Positions 1 to 12,321 of a DNA stretch of 64,000 bases are shown piece after piece. Source of the DNA: Amia ocellicauda (lineage: Eukaryota > Chordata > Actinopteri > Amiiformes > Amiidae); contig NC_089863.1 in the NCBI RefSeq assembly GCF_036373705.1, positions 5,825,357-5,889,356 on the forward strand, written 5' to 3'. Position 1 is the stretch's first letter. Each line of letters begins with the position of its first letter. A program made the position numbers and the translations under genes. Below the pieces are notes generated by a model. That model ran no database searches and had not been told where the DNA came from. It was given only the letters and a program-made list of their open reading frames with translations.

Positions 1-720
1 TAATATTTTATACACATCTGCTGCGTGAAGAATGCTGACCAGCACCAGTCTACTCAAACACTCCAATATCATCAACAAACTTAGGTTATGTTATGTTCAT
101 TATTATGCAGGAGGTAAACCATCTGGTATTTGAATGAGATGTAATCACTTCCAATAGATAAGACTGTAACCTGTCTATCTGAAGATGCAAAAAGGCTTCT
201 CCAAACTCACATGTATATTTATCTATAATCTATATTTATGTTTTATGGAATAAACTTGTTACTTCTTCATCGCTGTATCCTGGGATTTACTAAAACCACT
301 ACAGATATAAAGAGCGATAATAATCTTGAATTCAATAAACATGATCCAGTGATTGTGCAGCTCTTGACTGCACGTCTCTGCGCATACAGGGTGTTTAATG
401 AGTCGCTGAATCGGCGCTGCTGTTTAAACCGAGACAGTCGATACCATCCCACACAGAGATCACCAGACCAGCCCACCTGCTCACTGATTGGGTTAGGAAG
501 AACCGTCACTCAAAACTACTCGACCAATAGAGAGCCATGATCCACGCCTCCCTGTAAATCCCACCCTCACGACAAAACAGCGCCAAAACTCGTAAACGAA
601 AGAAAAAAAATCGAAAGCAAAGAAACTGGCGACGAAAACAAAAAATGCAGTATCACAAGCAAAGACGAGGGCTGCAGGCCAGTTTTGATAAAGTTTTTTT
701 TTTTTTTGATTTCAATACAT

Positions 721-1182
721 TTATTTGTTTTCAATTCTATAAATGTTGCATTCGATTTTTTTATTTTTGATCTCAAAATCAATTTTTTGACTAGAGGCAG
801 AGGAGGGTCGTGGTTTGGAGGAGGTGCGACGGCGAGGGCTGACTACCGGAGTACTGGCAGGACCAGCACTGAAGGGTGCTGCTATCTCTGAAGCTCCAAA
901 GTCAGCCAGCTCCTCAACCAGCCGCTCCCTGAAGGCCAACTGTGTGAGATGCGCCAGCCCTTTCACCTTGGTCAGCTGCTGGTGCAGGATGAAGGAGTTG
1001 ACGACAGCAGTGTCCACAAAGTGGTAAAAGAGGGTCTTGTACCACTTCATGGTCTTCTGCAGGACATGGCAGTAGCCGACCAGAGCATCGGACAGGTCGA
1101 CGCCCCCAATTCCAGCAGTGTAGTCCTTCACGGCACAAGGGATGGGGACATCCTTCCGTATCCAAGCTCCATTCTCCTTCAC
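721..1182 (-). mobile_element. piggyBac transposase remnant (C-terminal part), subrepeat 1 of unit 1
   Basis: An open frame of 153 codons reads like the end of the piggyBac (PGBD-type) DDE transposase. It holds [19 protein letters not shown], then GGVDLSD with the last catalytic aspartates of the family, then [20 protein letters not shown], typical of the C-terminal part of the catalytic core. After FRERLVEEL the reading becomes Ser/Pro/Arg-rich and ends in Lys-rich, low-complexity sequence. The N-terminal DNA-binding part and the first two catalytic aspartates are not visible, so this is a fragment. I found no TTAA-flanked terminal repeats. It is part of the 1.09 kb subrepeat. Confidence 0.85.
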
Positions 1183-1813
1183 TCGGCGATTGGCAAAGTC
1201 ATATAGATATTAATTCATACATACAGTTAGGTCCATAACTGGGTAGATGAGTAGTGGAGGACACCGTGAGCACACTGGCCTGGTCTGGCTACCCAAGTAG
1301 GGGTACTGATGCGGAGGTTCCTAGGGGCAGCCATGGGGGAGGAGCAATGGCAGGTAGCGGTCCTCAGGCCACTGCAGGAGGAGCTGCTGACGTGGCACCA
1401 GTGGATCACAAAGACAGTGCAACACCTCCACTAGGGTTTCTACAGGGCCAGTGCCGATGAGATGTGGAAGACTTCTGCCGACTGGCAGATGCAAGACGCT
1501 GAATCGGCGCTGCTGTTGAAACCGAGACAGTCGATACCATCCCACACAGAGATCACCAGACCAGCCCACCTGCTCACTGATTGGGTTAGGAAGAACCGTC
1601 ACTCAAAACTACTGGACCAATGGAGAGCCGAGATCCACGCCTCCCTGTAAATCCCACCCACACGACAAAACAGCGCCAAAACTCGTAAACGAAAGAAAAA
1701 AATCAAAAGCAAAGAAACGGGCGACGAAAACAAAATTGCAGCATCGCAAGCAAAGACGGGGGCTGCAGGCCAGTTTTGATAAAGTTTTTTTTTTTTTTTT
1801 GCTTTCGATACAT

Positions 1814-2389
1814 TTATTTGTTTTCAATTCTATAAATGTTGCATTCGATTTTTTTATTTTTGATCTCAAAATCAATTTTTTGACTAGAGGCAGAGGAGGG
1901 TCGTAGTTTGGAGGAGGTGCGACGGCGAGGGCTGACTACCGGAGTACTGGCAGGACCAGCACTGAAGGGTGCTGCTATCTCTGAAGCTCCAAAGTCAGCC
2001 AGCTCCTCAAACAGCCGCTCCCTGAAGGCCAACTGTGTGAGATGCGCCAGCCCTTTCACCTTGGTCAGGTGCTGGTGCAGGATGAAGGAGTTGACGACAG
2101 CAGTGTCCACAAAGTGGTAAAAGAGGGTCTTCTACCACTTCATGGTCTTCTGCAGGACATGGCAGTAGCCAAGCAGAGCATCGGACAGGTCGACGCCCCC
2201 AATTCCAGCAGTGTAGTCCTTCACGGCACAAGGGATGGGGACATCCTTCCGTATCCAAGCTCCATTCTCCTTCACTCGGCGATTGGCAAAGTCATATAGA
2301 TATATATACATACATACAGTTAGGTCCATAACTGGGTAGATGAGCAGCGGAGGACACCGTGGGCACACTGGCCTGGTCTGGCTACCCAA
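1814..2389 (-). mobile_element. piggyBac transposase remnant, subrepeat 2 of unit 1
   Basis: As the first copy, but the codon after Lys-Trp is TAG (plus strand GGTCTTCTACC) where copy 1 has TAC for Tyr, so the frame is split in two. Upstream the frame stays open to 2389 because the insert before [10 protein letters not shown] reads through (ATATATATAC instead of ATATTAATTC). Confidence 0.83.
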
Positions 2390-2906
2390 GTAGGGGTACT
2401 GATGCGGAGGTTCCTAGGGGCAGCCATGGGGGAAGAGCATTGGCAGGTAGCGGTCCTCAGGCCACTGCAGGAGGAGCTGCTGACGTGGCACCAGTGCATC
2501 ACAAAGACAGTGCAACACCTCCACTAGGGTTTCTACAGGGCCAGTGCCGATGAGATGTGGAAGACTTCTGCCGACTGGCAGATGCAAGACGCTGAATCGG
2601 CGCTGCTGTTGAAACCGAGACAGTCGATACCATCCCACACAGAGATCACCAGACCAGCCCACCTGCTCACTGATTGGGTTAGGAAGAACCGTCACTCAAA
2701 ACTACTCGACCAATGGAGAGCCATGATCCACGCCTCCCTGTAAATCCCACCCTCACGACAAAACAGCGCCAAAACTCGTAAACGAAAGAAAAAAAATCGA
2801 AAGCAAAGAAACTGGCGACAAAAACAAAAAATGCAGCATCACAAGCAAAGACGAGGGCTGCAGGCCAGTCTTGATAAAGTTTTTTTTTTTTTTGATTTCA
2901 ATACAT

Positions 2907-3368
2907 TTATTTGTTTTCAATTCTATAAATGTTGCATTCGATTTTTTTATTTTTGATCTCAAAATCAATTTTTTCACTAGAGGCAGAGGAGGGTCGTGGT
3001 TTGGAGGAGGTGCGACGGCGAGGGCTGACTACCGGAGTATTGGCAGGACCAGCACTGAAGGGTGCTGCTATCTCTGAAGCTCCAAAGTCAGCCAGCTCCT
3101 CAACCAGCCGCTCCCTGAAGGCCAACTGTGTGAGATGCGCCAGCCCTTTCACCTTGGTCAGGTGCTGGTGCAGGATGAAGGAGTTGACGACAGCAGTGTC
3201 CACAAAGTGGTAAAAGAGGGTCTTGTACCACTTCATGGTCTTCTGCAGGACATGGCAGTAGCCGACCAGAGCATCGGACAGGTCGACGCCCCCAATTCCA
3301 GCAGTGTAGTCCTTCACGGCACAAGGGATGGGGACATCCTTCCGTATCCAAGCTCCATTCTCCTTCAC
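2907..3368 (-). mobile_element. piggyBac transposase remnant, subrepeat 3 of unit 1
   Basis: Open 153-codon frame like subrepeat 1, with Tyr retained after KW. Confidence 0.84.
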
Positions 3369-4000
3369 TCGGCGATTGGCAAAGTCATATAGGTATTAAT
3401 TCATACATACAGTTAGGTCCATAACTGGGTAGATGAGTAGTGGAGGACACCGTGAGCACACTGGCCTGGTCTGGCTACCCAAGTAGGGGTACTGATGCGG
3501 AGGTTCCTAGGGGCAGCCATGGGGGAGGAGCAATGGCAGGTAGCGGTCCTCAGGCCACTGCAGGAGGAGCTGCTGACGTGGCACCAGTGGATCACAAAGA
3601 CAGTGCAACACCTCCACTAGGGTTTCTACAGGGCCAGTGCCGATGAGATGTGGAAGACTTCTGCCGACTGGCAGATGCAAGACGCTGAATCGGCGCTGCT
3701 GTTGAAACCGAGACAGTCGATACCATCCCACACAGAGATCACCAGACCAGCCCACCTGCTCACTGATTGGGTTAGGAAGAACCGTCACTCAAAACTACTG
3801 GACCAATGGAGAGCCGAGATCCACGCCTCCCTGTAAATCCCACCCTCACGACAAAACAGCGCCAAAACTCGTAAACGAAAGAAAAAAATCAAAAGCAAAG
3901 AAACGGGCGACGAAAACAAAATTGCAGCATCGCAAGCAAAGACGGGGGCTGCAGGCCAGTTTTGATAAAGTTTTTTTTTTTTTTTTTGCTTTCGATACAT

Positions 4001-4576
4001 TTATTTGTTTTCAATTCTATAAATGTTGCATTCGATTTTTTTATTTTTGATCTCAAAATCAATTTTTTGACTAGAGGCAGAGGAGGGTCGTGGTTTGGAG
4101 GAGGTGCGACGGCGAGGGCTGACTACCGGAGTACTGGCAGGACCAGCACTGAAGGGTGCTGCTATCTCTGAAGCTCCAAAGTCAGCCAGCTCCTCAACCA
4201 GCCGCTCCCTGAAGGCCAACTGTGTGAGATGCGCCAGCCCTTTCACCTTGGTCAGGTGCTGGTGCAGGATGAAGGAGTTGACGACAGCAGTGTCCACAAA
4301 GTGGTAAAAGAGGGTCTTCTACCACTTCATGGTCTTCTGCAGGACATGGCAGTAGCCAAGCAGAGCATCGGACAGGTCGACACCCCCAATTCCAGCAGTG
4401 TAGTCCTTCACGGCACAAGGGATGGGGACATCCTTTCGTATCCAAGCTCCATTCTCCTTCACTCGGCGATTGGCAAAGTCATATAGATATATATACATAC
4501 ATACAGTTAGGTCCATAACTGGGTAGATGAGCAGCGGAGGACACCGTGGGCACACTGGCCTGGTCTGGCTACCCAA
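4001..4576 (-). mobile_element. piggyBac transposase remnant, subrepeat 4 of unit 1
   Basis: TAG variant after Lys-Trp, as subrepeat 2, with the longer upstream frame. Last subrepeat of the unit; it runs into the unique segment at about 4763. Confidence 0.83.
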
Positions 4577-4763
4577 GTAGGGGTACTGATGCGGAGGTTC
4601 CTAGGGGCAGCCATGGGGGAGGAGCAATGGCAGGTAGCGGTCCTCAGGCCACTGCAGGAGGAGCTGCTGACGTGGCACCAGTGGATCACAAAGACAGTGC
4701 AACACCTCCACTAGGGTTTCTACAGGGCCAGTGCCGATGAGATGTGGAAGACTTCTGCCGACT

Positions 4764-6112
4764 GGCCAGGAATTGAGAGGAAGGGATTGTGACTGGGTAG
4801 CTGAGTTGGCGTGAAGCAGAGAGTGTGTGCCAATGCTATGCGGGAGCGAGCGCCTGTGTGATAGAGAGCAGAATAGAGTGAGATAGGGAGTTAAGTGTAA
4901 TTGTTTGGGCGTGGGTCTCAGCCGATAGGGGCCTTTTAGATTGTGTTTTTTAAGGCCAATAAACCTTCCTGACGTTGCTTTATACTTGTTGTCTGCTAAA
5001 GGAAAAAGACCCCCGCTTGCTACAATACTTTTGTTTGTTAACTTTCGAACTTTGGATTCACTTGACAATAGTACGTCCACCTGCTTCCGCAGTCAGTGCA
5101 CCAGTCACAATCATAGATTTTATAGATTTGCTTTAACCCTGGCCAGTAGGAATTCGACCTGCCCACATCAAACATCTGCGTCTCTCTGCCCCCGCCCCTC
5201 CCCCAAGGCATCGCAGGCTGGCAGGCAGCACAGACACAAGGCTGCGCGCACACAAGAGCAAACCCACAAGCAGTGACCACATAGATACAGAATACTTTGT
5301 AAAAAATAATCCCAACGCTGGACGGGCCCCTTCGCTGGCTGGGGCCCCGGGACTCGAGCCCTGGTAAGCCCTTGCAATAAGTAAGCCTGACTACACCTAT
5401 ACTTAAGAATTAAACCGGCTCATCGTTATTGAAAGCGAAGAAAATGTGAACAATCTTCTGTTTTTCACTTCTGACAGATTACATACAAATTTAAATACAT
5501 TCGCTACATCATGAATGAACCAACTGGCAATATATTGTCTTTGAAATGAACTTTACACCATTCCGCGATACAGCGAATAAAAAGCCTATCATTGAACTTT
5601 TATAACGTATATTTTGAAAACAACCACAGTCATACATACAACCTGCTACTTGAGAAACATAAATATTCTACTTTTCAGTACATCTAAACATTTGAATAAG
5701 TCGTGAAGTGAACTTACTTTAAGCGCACTCTTCGGTCTGAAGTCATCTGAGGAGCCTTTTCTCAAAGTGGTCTGAAGGAAGAGCACTCGAGCGCTTTCAA
5801 ATAATGAATCTGGGAACATCTGTGACAGTATCAAACACGTGTTTAATGATTTATTATCCATTATTCGAGTTGCATACTGCAACTTCGGAGTCCTATACGA
5901 CAAGGTCAGTGTGGAACCGTGTATGCATGTCGTTATCCATCCAACACAAAACTATAATCGTGACTTTTGATCTTTAAAAAACATTGCTCGTGCCACTTTC
6001 CTTATGAATACGTTAATACATAATCGAAGTCTTGTGGAGCTTACATCAGTTCATAATGACACAATCTGTTCCATATTTTGGATCTTTCTATCTCACGAGC
6101 GAAGTCACCGCT
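4764..6112. other. Unique segment of the array unit, no gene recognised
   Basis: This 1.35 kb stretch between the piggyBac subrepeats and the tRNA recurs in every complete unit. It includes a GC-rich patch near 5180..5360 and an AATAAA near 4959. The short ORFs it carries (up to about 111 codons) match no family I know and are not favoured over their overlapping frames. Confidence 0.6.
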
Positions 6113-6184
6113 TCCCTGGTGGTCTAGTGGTTAGGATTCGGCGCTCTCACCGCCGCGGCCCGGGTTCGATTCCCGGTCAGGGAA
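6113..6184 (+). tRNA. tRNA-Glu (CTC anticodon), array copy 1
   Basis: A 72-nt cloverleaf is read directly. The acceptor stem TCCCTGG pairs with TCAGGGA. The anticodon stem CGGCG/CGCCG encloses loop CTCTCAC with anticodon CTC. The T arm is CCGGG-TTCGATT-CCCGG. The A box (TGGTCTAGTGGTTAGG) and B box (GGTTCGATTCC) match Pol III consensus. It decodes GAG. The 3' flank reads CTCGCTCTTTCCC, so there is no run of four or more T close behind the gene, unlike copies 6 to 10. No intron. Confidence 0.97.
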
Positions 6185-6913
6185 CTCGCTCTTTCCCGCC
6201 CCTTCCATAAACGAATGGAAAATCAATAAATCAAAACGAGCACTAATCACGCTAAGTAGAGTGCATGTTATCAAATATGTATTTCCTGACTTCCCGTTTC
6301 AATCCTTGTAATGAGGGTGGGAGGTGCTGTATTGTGAGAAGAAGGGCCATGTGCGCTGCTTGCAAAATGCAGGATGCGAAGGTAGCACATTACAAAGGAT
6401 TGAGGGAGAGAGACGATACTGCATTTCATAATACATCTTGAGACAGGTGTGAATTCTCACACTGTCAGAGAGTTGGCGCTGTCTTGGAAATATTACAGTG
6501 GTGGGTCCAAGGAGACACTTTTGTAAGTCAATCTTATTTGCACGCTTGTATTATTTCATGACGGCTGCTAATTTGTCTTTGAGTGACCATCTAGGGAGGC
6601 ATGTAAGAAATGCTGGAAATAAACTCATTCATGAACGGAAAAGATTTTCAGTTAAACTTCCGCAGTTTATTGTTAACCTATTTCTTGCTTTAATTTACTA
6701 ATGTGATCTTTATAAGTGACATGGGAATCGAGAATTAGTCAAAGGTATTGAAGAGGTTACTACTGTAATTTGTGAGTTGTTGATTACTATAGAGGGAGGG
6801 CTGGAAGACTTAAGGGGATGTAAAATATACATTCTTTTTTTGTTTTGATTAGAGAAACATTGGTTTGAGCACCAGTTGAGCTTAAAACGTTTGAATTTAG
6901 GAGGAGATTAAGG

Positions 6914-7200
6914 TTAACCATCAACGGCTTTAAGGAAATCCCTGGTTTTGTTGTCCGTGAGAGCTGTTTGTATGTGTTCAGTTAGCAGTAAAGTGGCTGA
7001 TGCAAGACGATCTTTTTGTGCAAAAGACAAACTGATTTTCAGATTCTGATTCTGAGATTCTAAATAAAAAACTGGCCAGTAAGTATTTTTCCAAATATTT
7101 TTTAGAACAGGTACAATGCTGATGGGTCTGTAGTTCGAAATGTGTTCTTTAATCAGATGGGGGTGATCAAGCCTTTCTTACAAATGGGATGAGTGTTATT
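6914..7200 (-). mobile_element. LINE reverse-transcriptase fragment in each unit tail
   Basis: On the minus strand an 82-codon frame from 7159 contains SNYRPISIVPVLKNIWKN, the conserved NYRPIS...K block of non-LTR reverse transcriptases, followed by ATLLLTEHIQTALTDNKTRD, which fits the next RT block. The preceding HPICKKGLITP, which matches the usual (I)P.(F)KKG segment, lies in another frame, so the fragment is decayed. Corresponding copies are near 13047..13333, 18077..18363, 23107..23393, 27044..27330, 30993..31279, 34361..34647, 35509..35652 (partial), 38221..38507 and 41588..41874. I cannot assign the clade. Confidence 0.7.
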
Positions 7201-7949
7201 TAAGATGCAAAGATTAGTAATGTGATGAATAATATTTTATACACATCTGCTGCGTGAAGAATGCTGACCAGCACCAGTCTACTCAAACACTCCAATATCA
7301 GCAACAAACTTAGGTTATGTTATGTTCATTATTATGCAGGAGGTAAACCATCTGGTATTTGAATGAGATGTAATCACTTCCAATAGATAAGACTGTAACC
7401 TGTCTATCTGAAGATGCAAAAAGGCTTCTCCAAACTCACATGTATATTTATCTATAATCTATATTTATCTTTTATGGAATAAACTTGTTACTTCTTCATC
7501 GCTGTATCCTGGGATTTACTAAAACCACTACAGATATAAAGAGCGATAATAATCTTGAATTCAATAAACATGATCCAGTGATTGTGCAGCTCTTGACTGC
7601 ACGTCTCTGCGCATACAGGGTGTTTAATGAGTCGCTGAATCGGCGCTGCTGTTTAAACCGAGACAGTCGATACCATCCCACACAGAGATCACCAGACCAG
7701 CCCACCTGCTCACTGATTGGGTTAGGAAGAACCGTCACTCAAAACTACTCGACCAATGGAGAGCCATGATCCACGCCTCCCTGTAAATCCCACCCTCACG
7801 ACAAAACAGCGCCAAAACTCGTAAACGAAAGAAAAAAAATCGAAAGCAAAGAAACTGGCGACGAAAACAAAAAATGCAGCATCACAAGCAAAGACGAGGG
7901 CTGCAGGCCAGTCTTGATTAAGTTTTTTTTTTTTTTGATTTCAATACAT

Positions 7950-8411
7950 TTATTTTTTTTCAATTCTATAAATGTTGCATTCGATTTTTTTATTTTTGAT
8001 CTCAAAATCAATTTTTTGACTAGAGGCAGAGGAGGGTCGTGGTTTGGAGGAGGTGCGACGGCGAGGGCTGACTACCGGAGTACTGGCAGGACCAGCACTG
8101 AAGGGTGCTGCTATCTCTGAAGCTCCAAAGTCAGCCAGCTCCTCAACCAGCCGCTCCCTGAAGGCCAACTGTGTGAGATGCGCCAGCCCTTTCACCTTGG
8201 TCAGGTGCTGGTGCAGGATGAAGGAGTTGACGACAGCAGTGTCCACAAAGTGGTAAAAGAGGGTCTTGTACCACTTCATGGTCTTCTGCAGGACATGGCA
8301 GTAGCCGACCAGAGCATCGGACAGGTCGACGCCCCCAATTCCAGCAGTGTAGTCCTTCACGGCACAAGGGATGGGGACATCCTTCCGTATCCAAGCTCCA
8401 TTCTCCTTCAC
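7950..8411 (-). mobile_element. piggyBac transposase remnant, subrepeat 1 of unit 2
   Basis: Open 153-codon frame, Tyr variant. Confidence 0.84.
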
Positions 8412-9043
8412 TCGGCGATTGGCAAAGTCATATAGATATTAATTCATACATACAGTTAGGTCCATAACTGGGTAGATGAGTAGTGGAGGACACCGTGAGC
8501 ACACTGGCCTGGTCTGGCTACCCAAGTAGGGGTACTGATGCGGAGGTTCCTAGGGGCAGCCATGGGGGAGGAGCAATGGCAGGTAGCGGTCCTCAGGCCA
8601 CTGCAGGAGGAGCTGCTGACGTGGCACCAGTGCATCACAAAGACAGTGCAACACCTCCACTAGGGTTTCTACAGGGCCAGTGCCGATGAGATGTGGAATA
8701 CTTCTGCCGACTGGCAGATGCAAGACGCTGAATCGGCGCTGCTGTTGAAACCGAGACAGTCGATACCATCCCACACAGAGATCACCAGACCAGCCCACCT
8801 GCTCACTGATTGGGTTAGGAAGAACCGTCACTCAGAACTACTGGACCAATGGAGAGCCGAGATCCACGCCTCCCTGTAAATCCCACCCTCACGACAAAAC
8901 AGCGCCAAAACTCGTAAACGAAAGAAAAAAATCAAAAGCAAAGAAACGGGCGACGAAAACAAAATTGCAGCATCGCAAGCAAAGACGGGGGCTGCAGGCC
9001 AGTTTTGATAAAGTTTTTTTTTTTTTTTTTGCTTTCGATACAT

Positions 9044-9505
9044 TTATTTGTTTTCAATTCTATAAATGTTGCATTCGATTTTTTTATTTTTGATCTCAAA
9101 ATCAATTTTTTGACTAGAGGCAGAGGAGGGTCGTGGTTTGGAGGAGGTGCGACGGCGAGGGCTGACTACCGGAGTACTGGCAGGACCAGCACTGAAGGGT
9201 GCTGCTATCTCTGAAGCTCCAAAGTCAGCCAGCTCCTCAACCAGCCGCTCCCTGAAGGCCAACTGTGTGAGATGCGCCAGCCCTTTCACCTTGGTCAGGT
9301 GCTGGTGCAGGATGAAGGAGTTGACGACAGCAGTGTCCACAAAGTGGTAAAAGAGGGTCTTCTACCACTTCATGGTCTTCTGCAGGACATGGCAGTAGCC
9401 AAGCAGAGCATTGGACAGGTCGACGCCCCCAATTCCAGCAGTGTAGTCCTTCACGGCACAAGGGATGGGGACATCCTTCCGTATCCAAGCTCCATTCTCC
9501 TTCAC
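9044..9505 (-). mobile_element. piggyBac transposase remnant, subrepeat 2 of unit 2
   Basis: TAG variant combined with the short upstream form (ATATTAATTC). This mixture is not found in unit 1 and looks recombinant between the two subrepeat types. Confidence 0.83.
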
Positions 9506-10137
9506 TCGGCGATTGGCAAAGTCATATAGATATTAATTCATACATACAGTTAGGTCCATAACTGGGTAGATGAGTAGTGGAGGACACCGTGAGCACACTG
9601 GCCTGGTCTGGCTACCCAAGTAGGGGTACTGATGCAGAGGTTCCTAGGGGCAGCCATGGGGGAGGAGCAATGGCAGGTAGCGGTCCTCAGGCCACTGCAG
9701 GAGGAGCTGCTGACGTGGCACCAGTGGATCACAAAGACAGTGCAACACCTCCACTAGGGTTTCTACAGGGCCAGTGCCGATGAGATGTGGAATACTTCTG
9801 CCGACTGGCAGATGCAAGACGCTGAATCGGCGCTGCTGTTGAAACCGAGACAGTCGATACCATCCCACACAGAGATCACCAGACCAGCCCACCTGCTCAC
9901 TGATTGGGTTAGGAAGAACCGTCACTCAGAACTACTGGACCAATGGAGAGCCGAGATCCACGCCTCCCTGTAAATCCCACCCTCACGACAAAACAGCGCC
10001 AAAACTCGTAAACGAAAGAAAAAAATCAAAAGCAAAGAAACGGGCGACGAAAACAAAATTGCAGCATCGCAAGCAAAGACGGGGGCTGCAGGCCAGTTTT
10101 GATAAAGTTTTTTTTTTTTTTTTTGCTTTCGATACAT

Positions 10138-10713
10138 TTATTTGTTTTCAATTCTATAAATGTTGCATTCGATTTTTTTATTTTTGATCTCAAAATCAAT
10201 TTTTTGACTAGAGGCAGAGGAGGGTCGTGGTTTGGAGGAGGTGCGACGGCGAGGGCTGACTACCGGAGTACTGGCAGGACCAGCACTGAAGGGTGCTGCT
10301 ATCTCTGAAGCTCCAAAGTCAGCCAGCTCCTCAACCAGCCGCTCCCTGAAGGCCAACTGTGTGAGATGCGCCAGCCCTTTCACCTTGGTCAGGTGCTGGT
10401 GCAGGATGAAGGAGTTGACGACAGCAGTGTCCACAAAGTGGTAAAAGAGGGTCTTCTACCACTTCATGGTCTTCTGCAGGACATGGCAGTAGCCAAGCAG
10501 AGCATCGGACAGGTCGACGCCCCCAATTCCAGCAGTGTAGTCCTTCACGGCACAAGGGATGGGGACATCCTTCCGTATCCAAGCTCCATTCTCCTTCACT
10601 CGGCGATTGGCAAAGTCATATAGATATATATACATACATACAGTTAGGTCCATAACTGGGTAGATGAGCAGCGGAGGACACCGTGGGCACACTGGCCTGG
10701 TCTGGCTACCCAA
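10138..10713 (-). mobile_element. piggyBac transposase remnant, subrepeat 3 of unit 2
   Basis: TAG variant with the long upstream form. Confidence 0.83.
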
Positions 10714-12249
10714 GTAGGGGTACTGATGCGGAGGTTCCTAGGGGCAGCCATGGGGGAAGAGCATTGGCAGGTAGCGGTCCTCAGGCCACTGCAGGAGGAG
10801 CTGCTGACGTGGCTCCAGTGCATCACAAAGACAGTGCAACACCACCACTAGGGTTTCTACAGGGCCAGTGCCGATGAGATGTGGAAGACTTCTGCCGACT
10901 GGCCAGGAATTGAGAGGAAGGGATTGTGACTGGGTAGCTGAGTTGGCGTGAAGCAGAGAGTGTGTGCCAATGCTATGCGGGAGCGAGCGCCTGTGTGATA
11001 GAGAGCAGAATAGAGTGAGATAGGGAGTTAAGTGTAATTGTTTGGGCGTGGGTCTCAGCCGATAGGGGCCTTTTAGATTGTGTTTTTTAAGGCCAATAAA
11101 CCTTCCTGACGTTGCTTTATACTTGTTGTCTGCTAAAGGAAAAAGACCCCCGCTTGCTACAATACTTTTGTTTGTTAACTTTCGAACTTTGGATTCACTT
11201 GACAATAGTACGTCCACCTGCTTCCGCAGTCAGTGCACCAGTCACAATCATAGATTTTATAGATTTGCTTTAACCCTGGCCAGTAGGAATTCGACCTGCC
11301 CACATCAAACATCTGCGTCTCTCTGCCCCCGCCCCTCCCCCAAGGCATCGCAGGCTGGCAGGCAGCACAGACACAAGGCTGCGTGCACACAAGAGCAAAC
11401 CCACAAGCAGTGACCACATAGATACAGAATACTTTGTAAAAAATAATCCCAACGCTGGACGGGCCCCTTCGCTGGCTGGGGCCCCGGGACTCGAGCCCTG
11501 GTAAGCCCTTGCAATAAGTAAGCCTGACTACACCTATACTTAAGAATTAAACCGGCTCATCGTTATTGAAAGCGAAGAAAATGTGAACAATCTTCTGTTT
11601 TTCACTTCTGACAGATTACATACAAATTTAAATACATTCGCTACATCATGAATGAACCAACTGGCAATATATTGTCTTTGAAATGAACTTTACACCATTC
11701 CGCGATACAGCGAATAAAAAGCCTATCATTGAACTTTTATAACGTATATTTTGAAAACAACCACAGTCATACATACAACCTGCTACTTGAGAAACATAAA
11801 TATTCTACTTTTCAGTACATCTAAACATTTGAATAAGTCGTGAAGTGAACTTACTTTAAGCGCACTCTTCGGTCTGAAGTCATCTGAGGAGCCTTTTCTC
11901 AAAGTGGTCTGAAGGAAGAGCACTCGAGCGCTTTCAAATAATGAATCTGGGAACATCTGTGACAGTATCAAACACGTGTTTAATGATTTATTATCCATTA
12001 TTCGAGTTGCATACTGCAACTTCGGAGTCCTATACGACAAGGTCAGTGTGGAACCGTGTATGCATGTCGTTATCCATCCAACACAAAACTATAATCGTGA
12101 CTTTTGATCTTTAAAAAACATTGCTCGTGCCACTTTCCTTATGAATACGTTAATAAATAATCGAAGTCTTGTGGAGCTTACATCAGTTCATAATGACACA
12201 ATCTGTTCCATATTTTGGATCTTTCTATCTCACGAGCGAAGTCACCGCT

Positions 12250-12321
12250 TCCCTGGTGGTCTAGTGGTTAGGATTCGGCGCTCTCACCGCCGCGGCCCGG
12301 GTTCGATTCCCGGTCAGGGAA
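12250..12321 (+). tRNA. tRNA-Glu (CTC), array copy 2
   Basis: Identical in the mature region to copy 1. The near 3' flank again has only three T in a row; the first T4 lies about 100 nt downstream. Confidence 0.97.

Larger units (their letters stand above)
1..7229. repeat. Array unit 1 (four piggyBac subrepeats)
   Basis: Leader 1 to ~404. Four head-to-tail ~1093 bp subrepeats begin near 405, 1498, 2591 and 3684 and end near 4763. A unique stretch 4764 to ~6112 follows, with no recognisable gene. The tRNA-Glu gene is at 6113..6184, then a tail with a LINE RT fragment near the unit end. This is the longest unit in the window. Confidence 0.93.

Noticed and set aside
685-891. Plus-strand frames opposite the piggyBac remnants
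   Set aside because: They are mirror frames of the minus-strand transposase sequence.
4900-5040. AATAAA plus CA-rich flank read as a possible LTR end
   Set aside because: No matching partner repeat, primer-binding site or element coding sequence was seen, so the idea is unsupported.
4941-5276. A 111-codon plus-strand frame repeated in many units
   Set aside because: It recurs only because the DNA is repeated, overlaps other frames of equal length, and matches no family I know.
5646-5903. An 85-codon minus-strand frame, conserved in most units
   Set aside because: Composition and lack of domain features do not support coding; its conservation equals that of the flanking DNA.
6004-6210. Plus-strand frame running across the tRNA-Glu gene
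   Set aside because: The tRNA fully explains the sequence; the protein reading is incidental.
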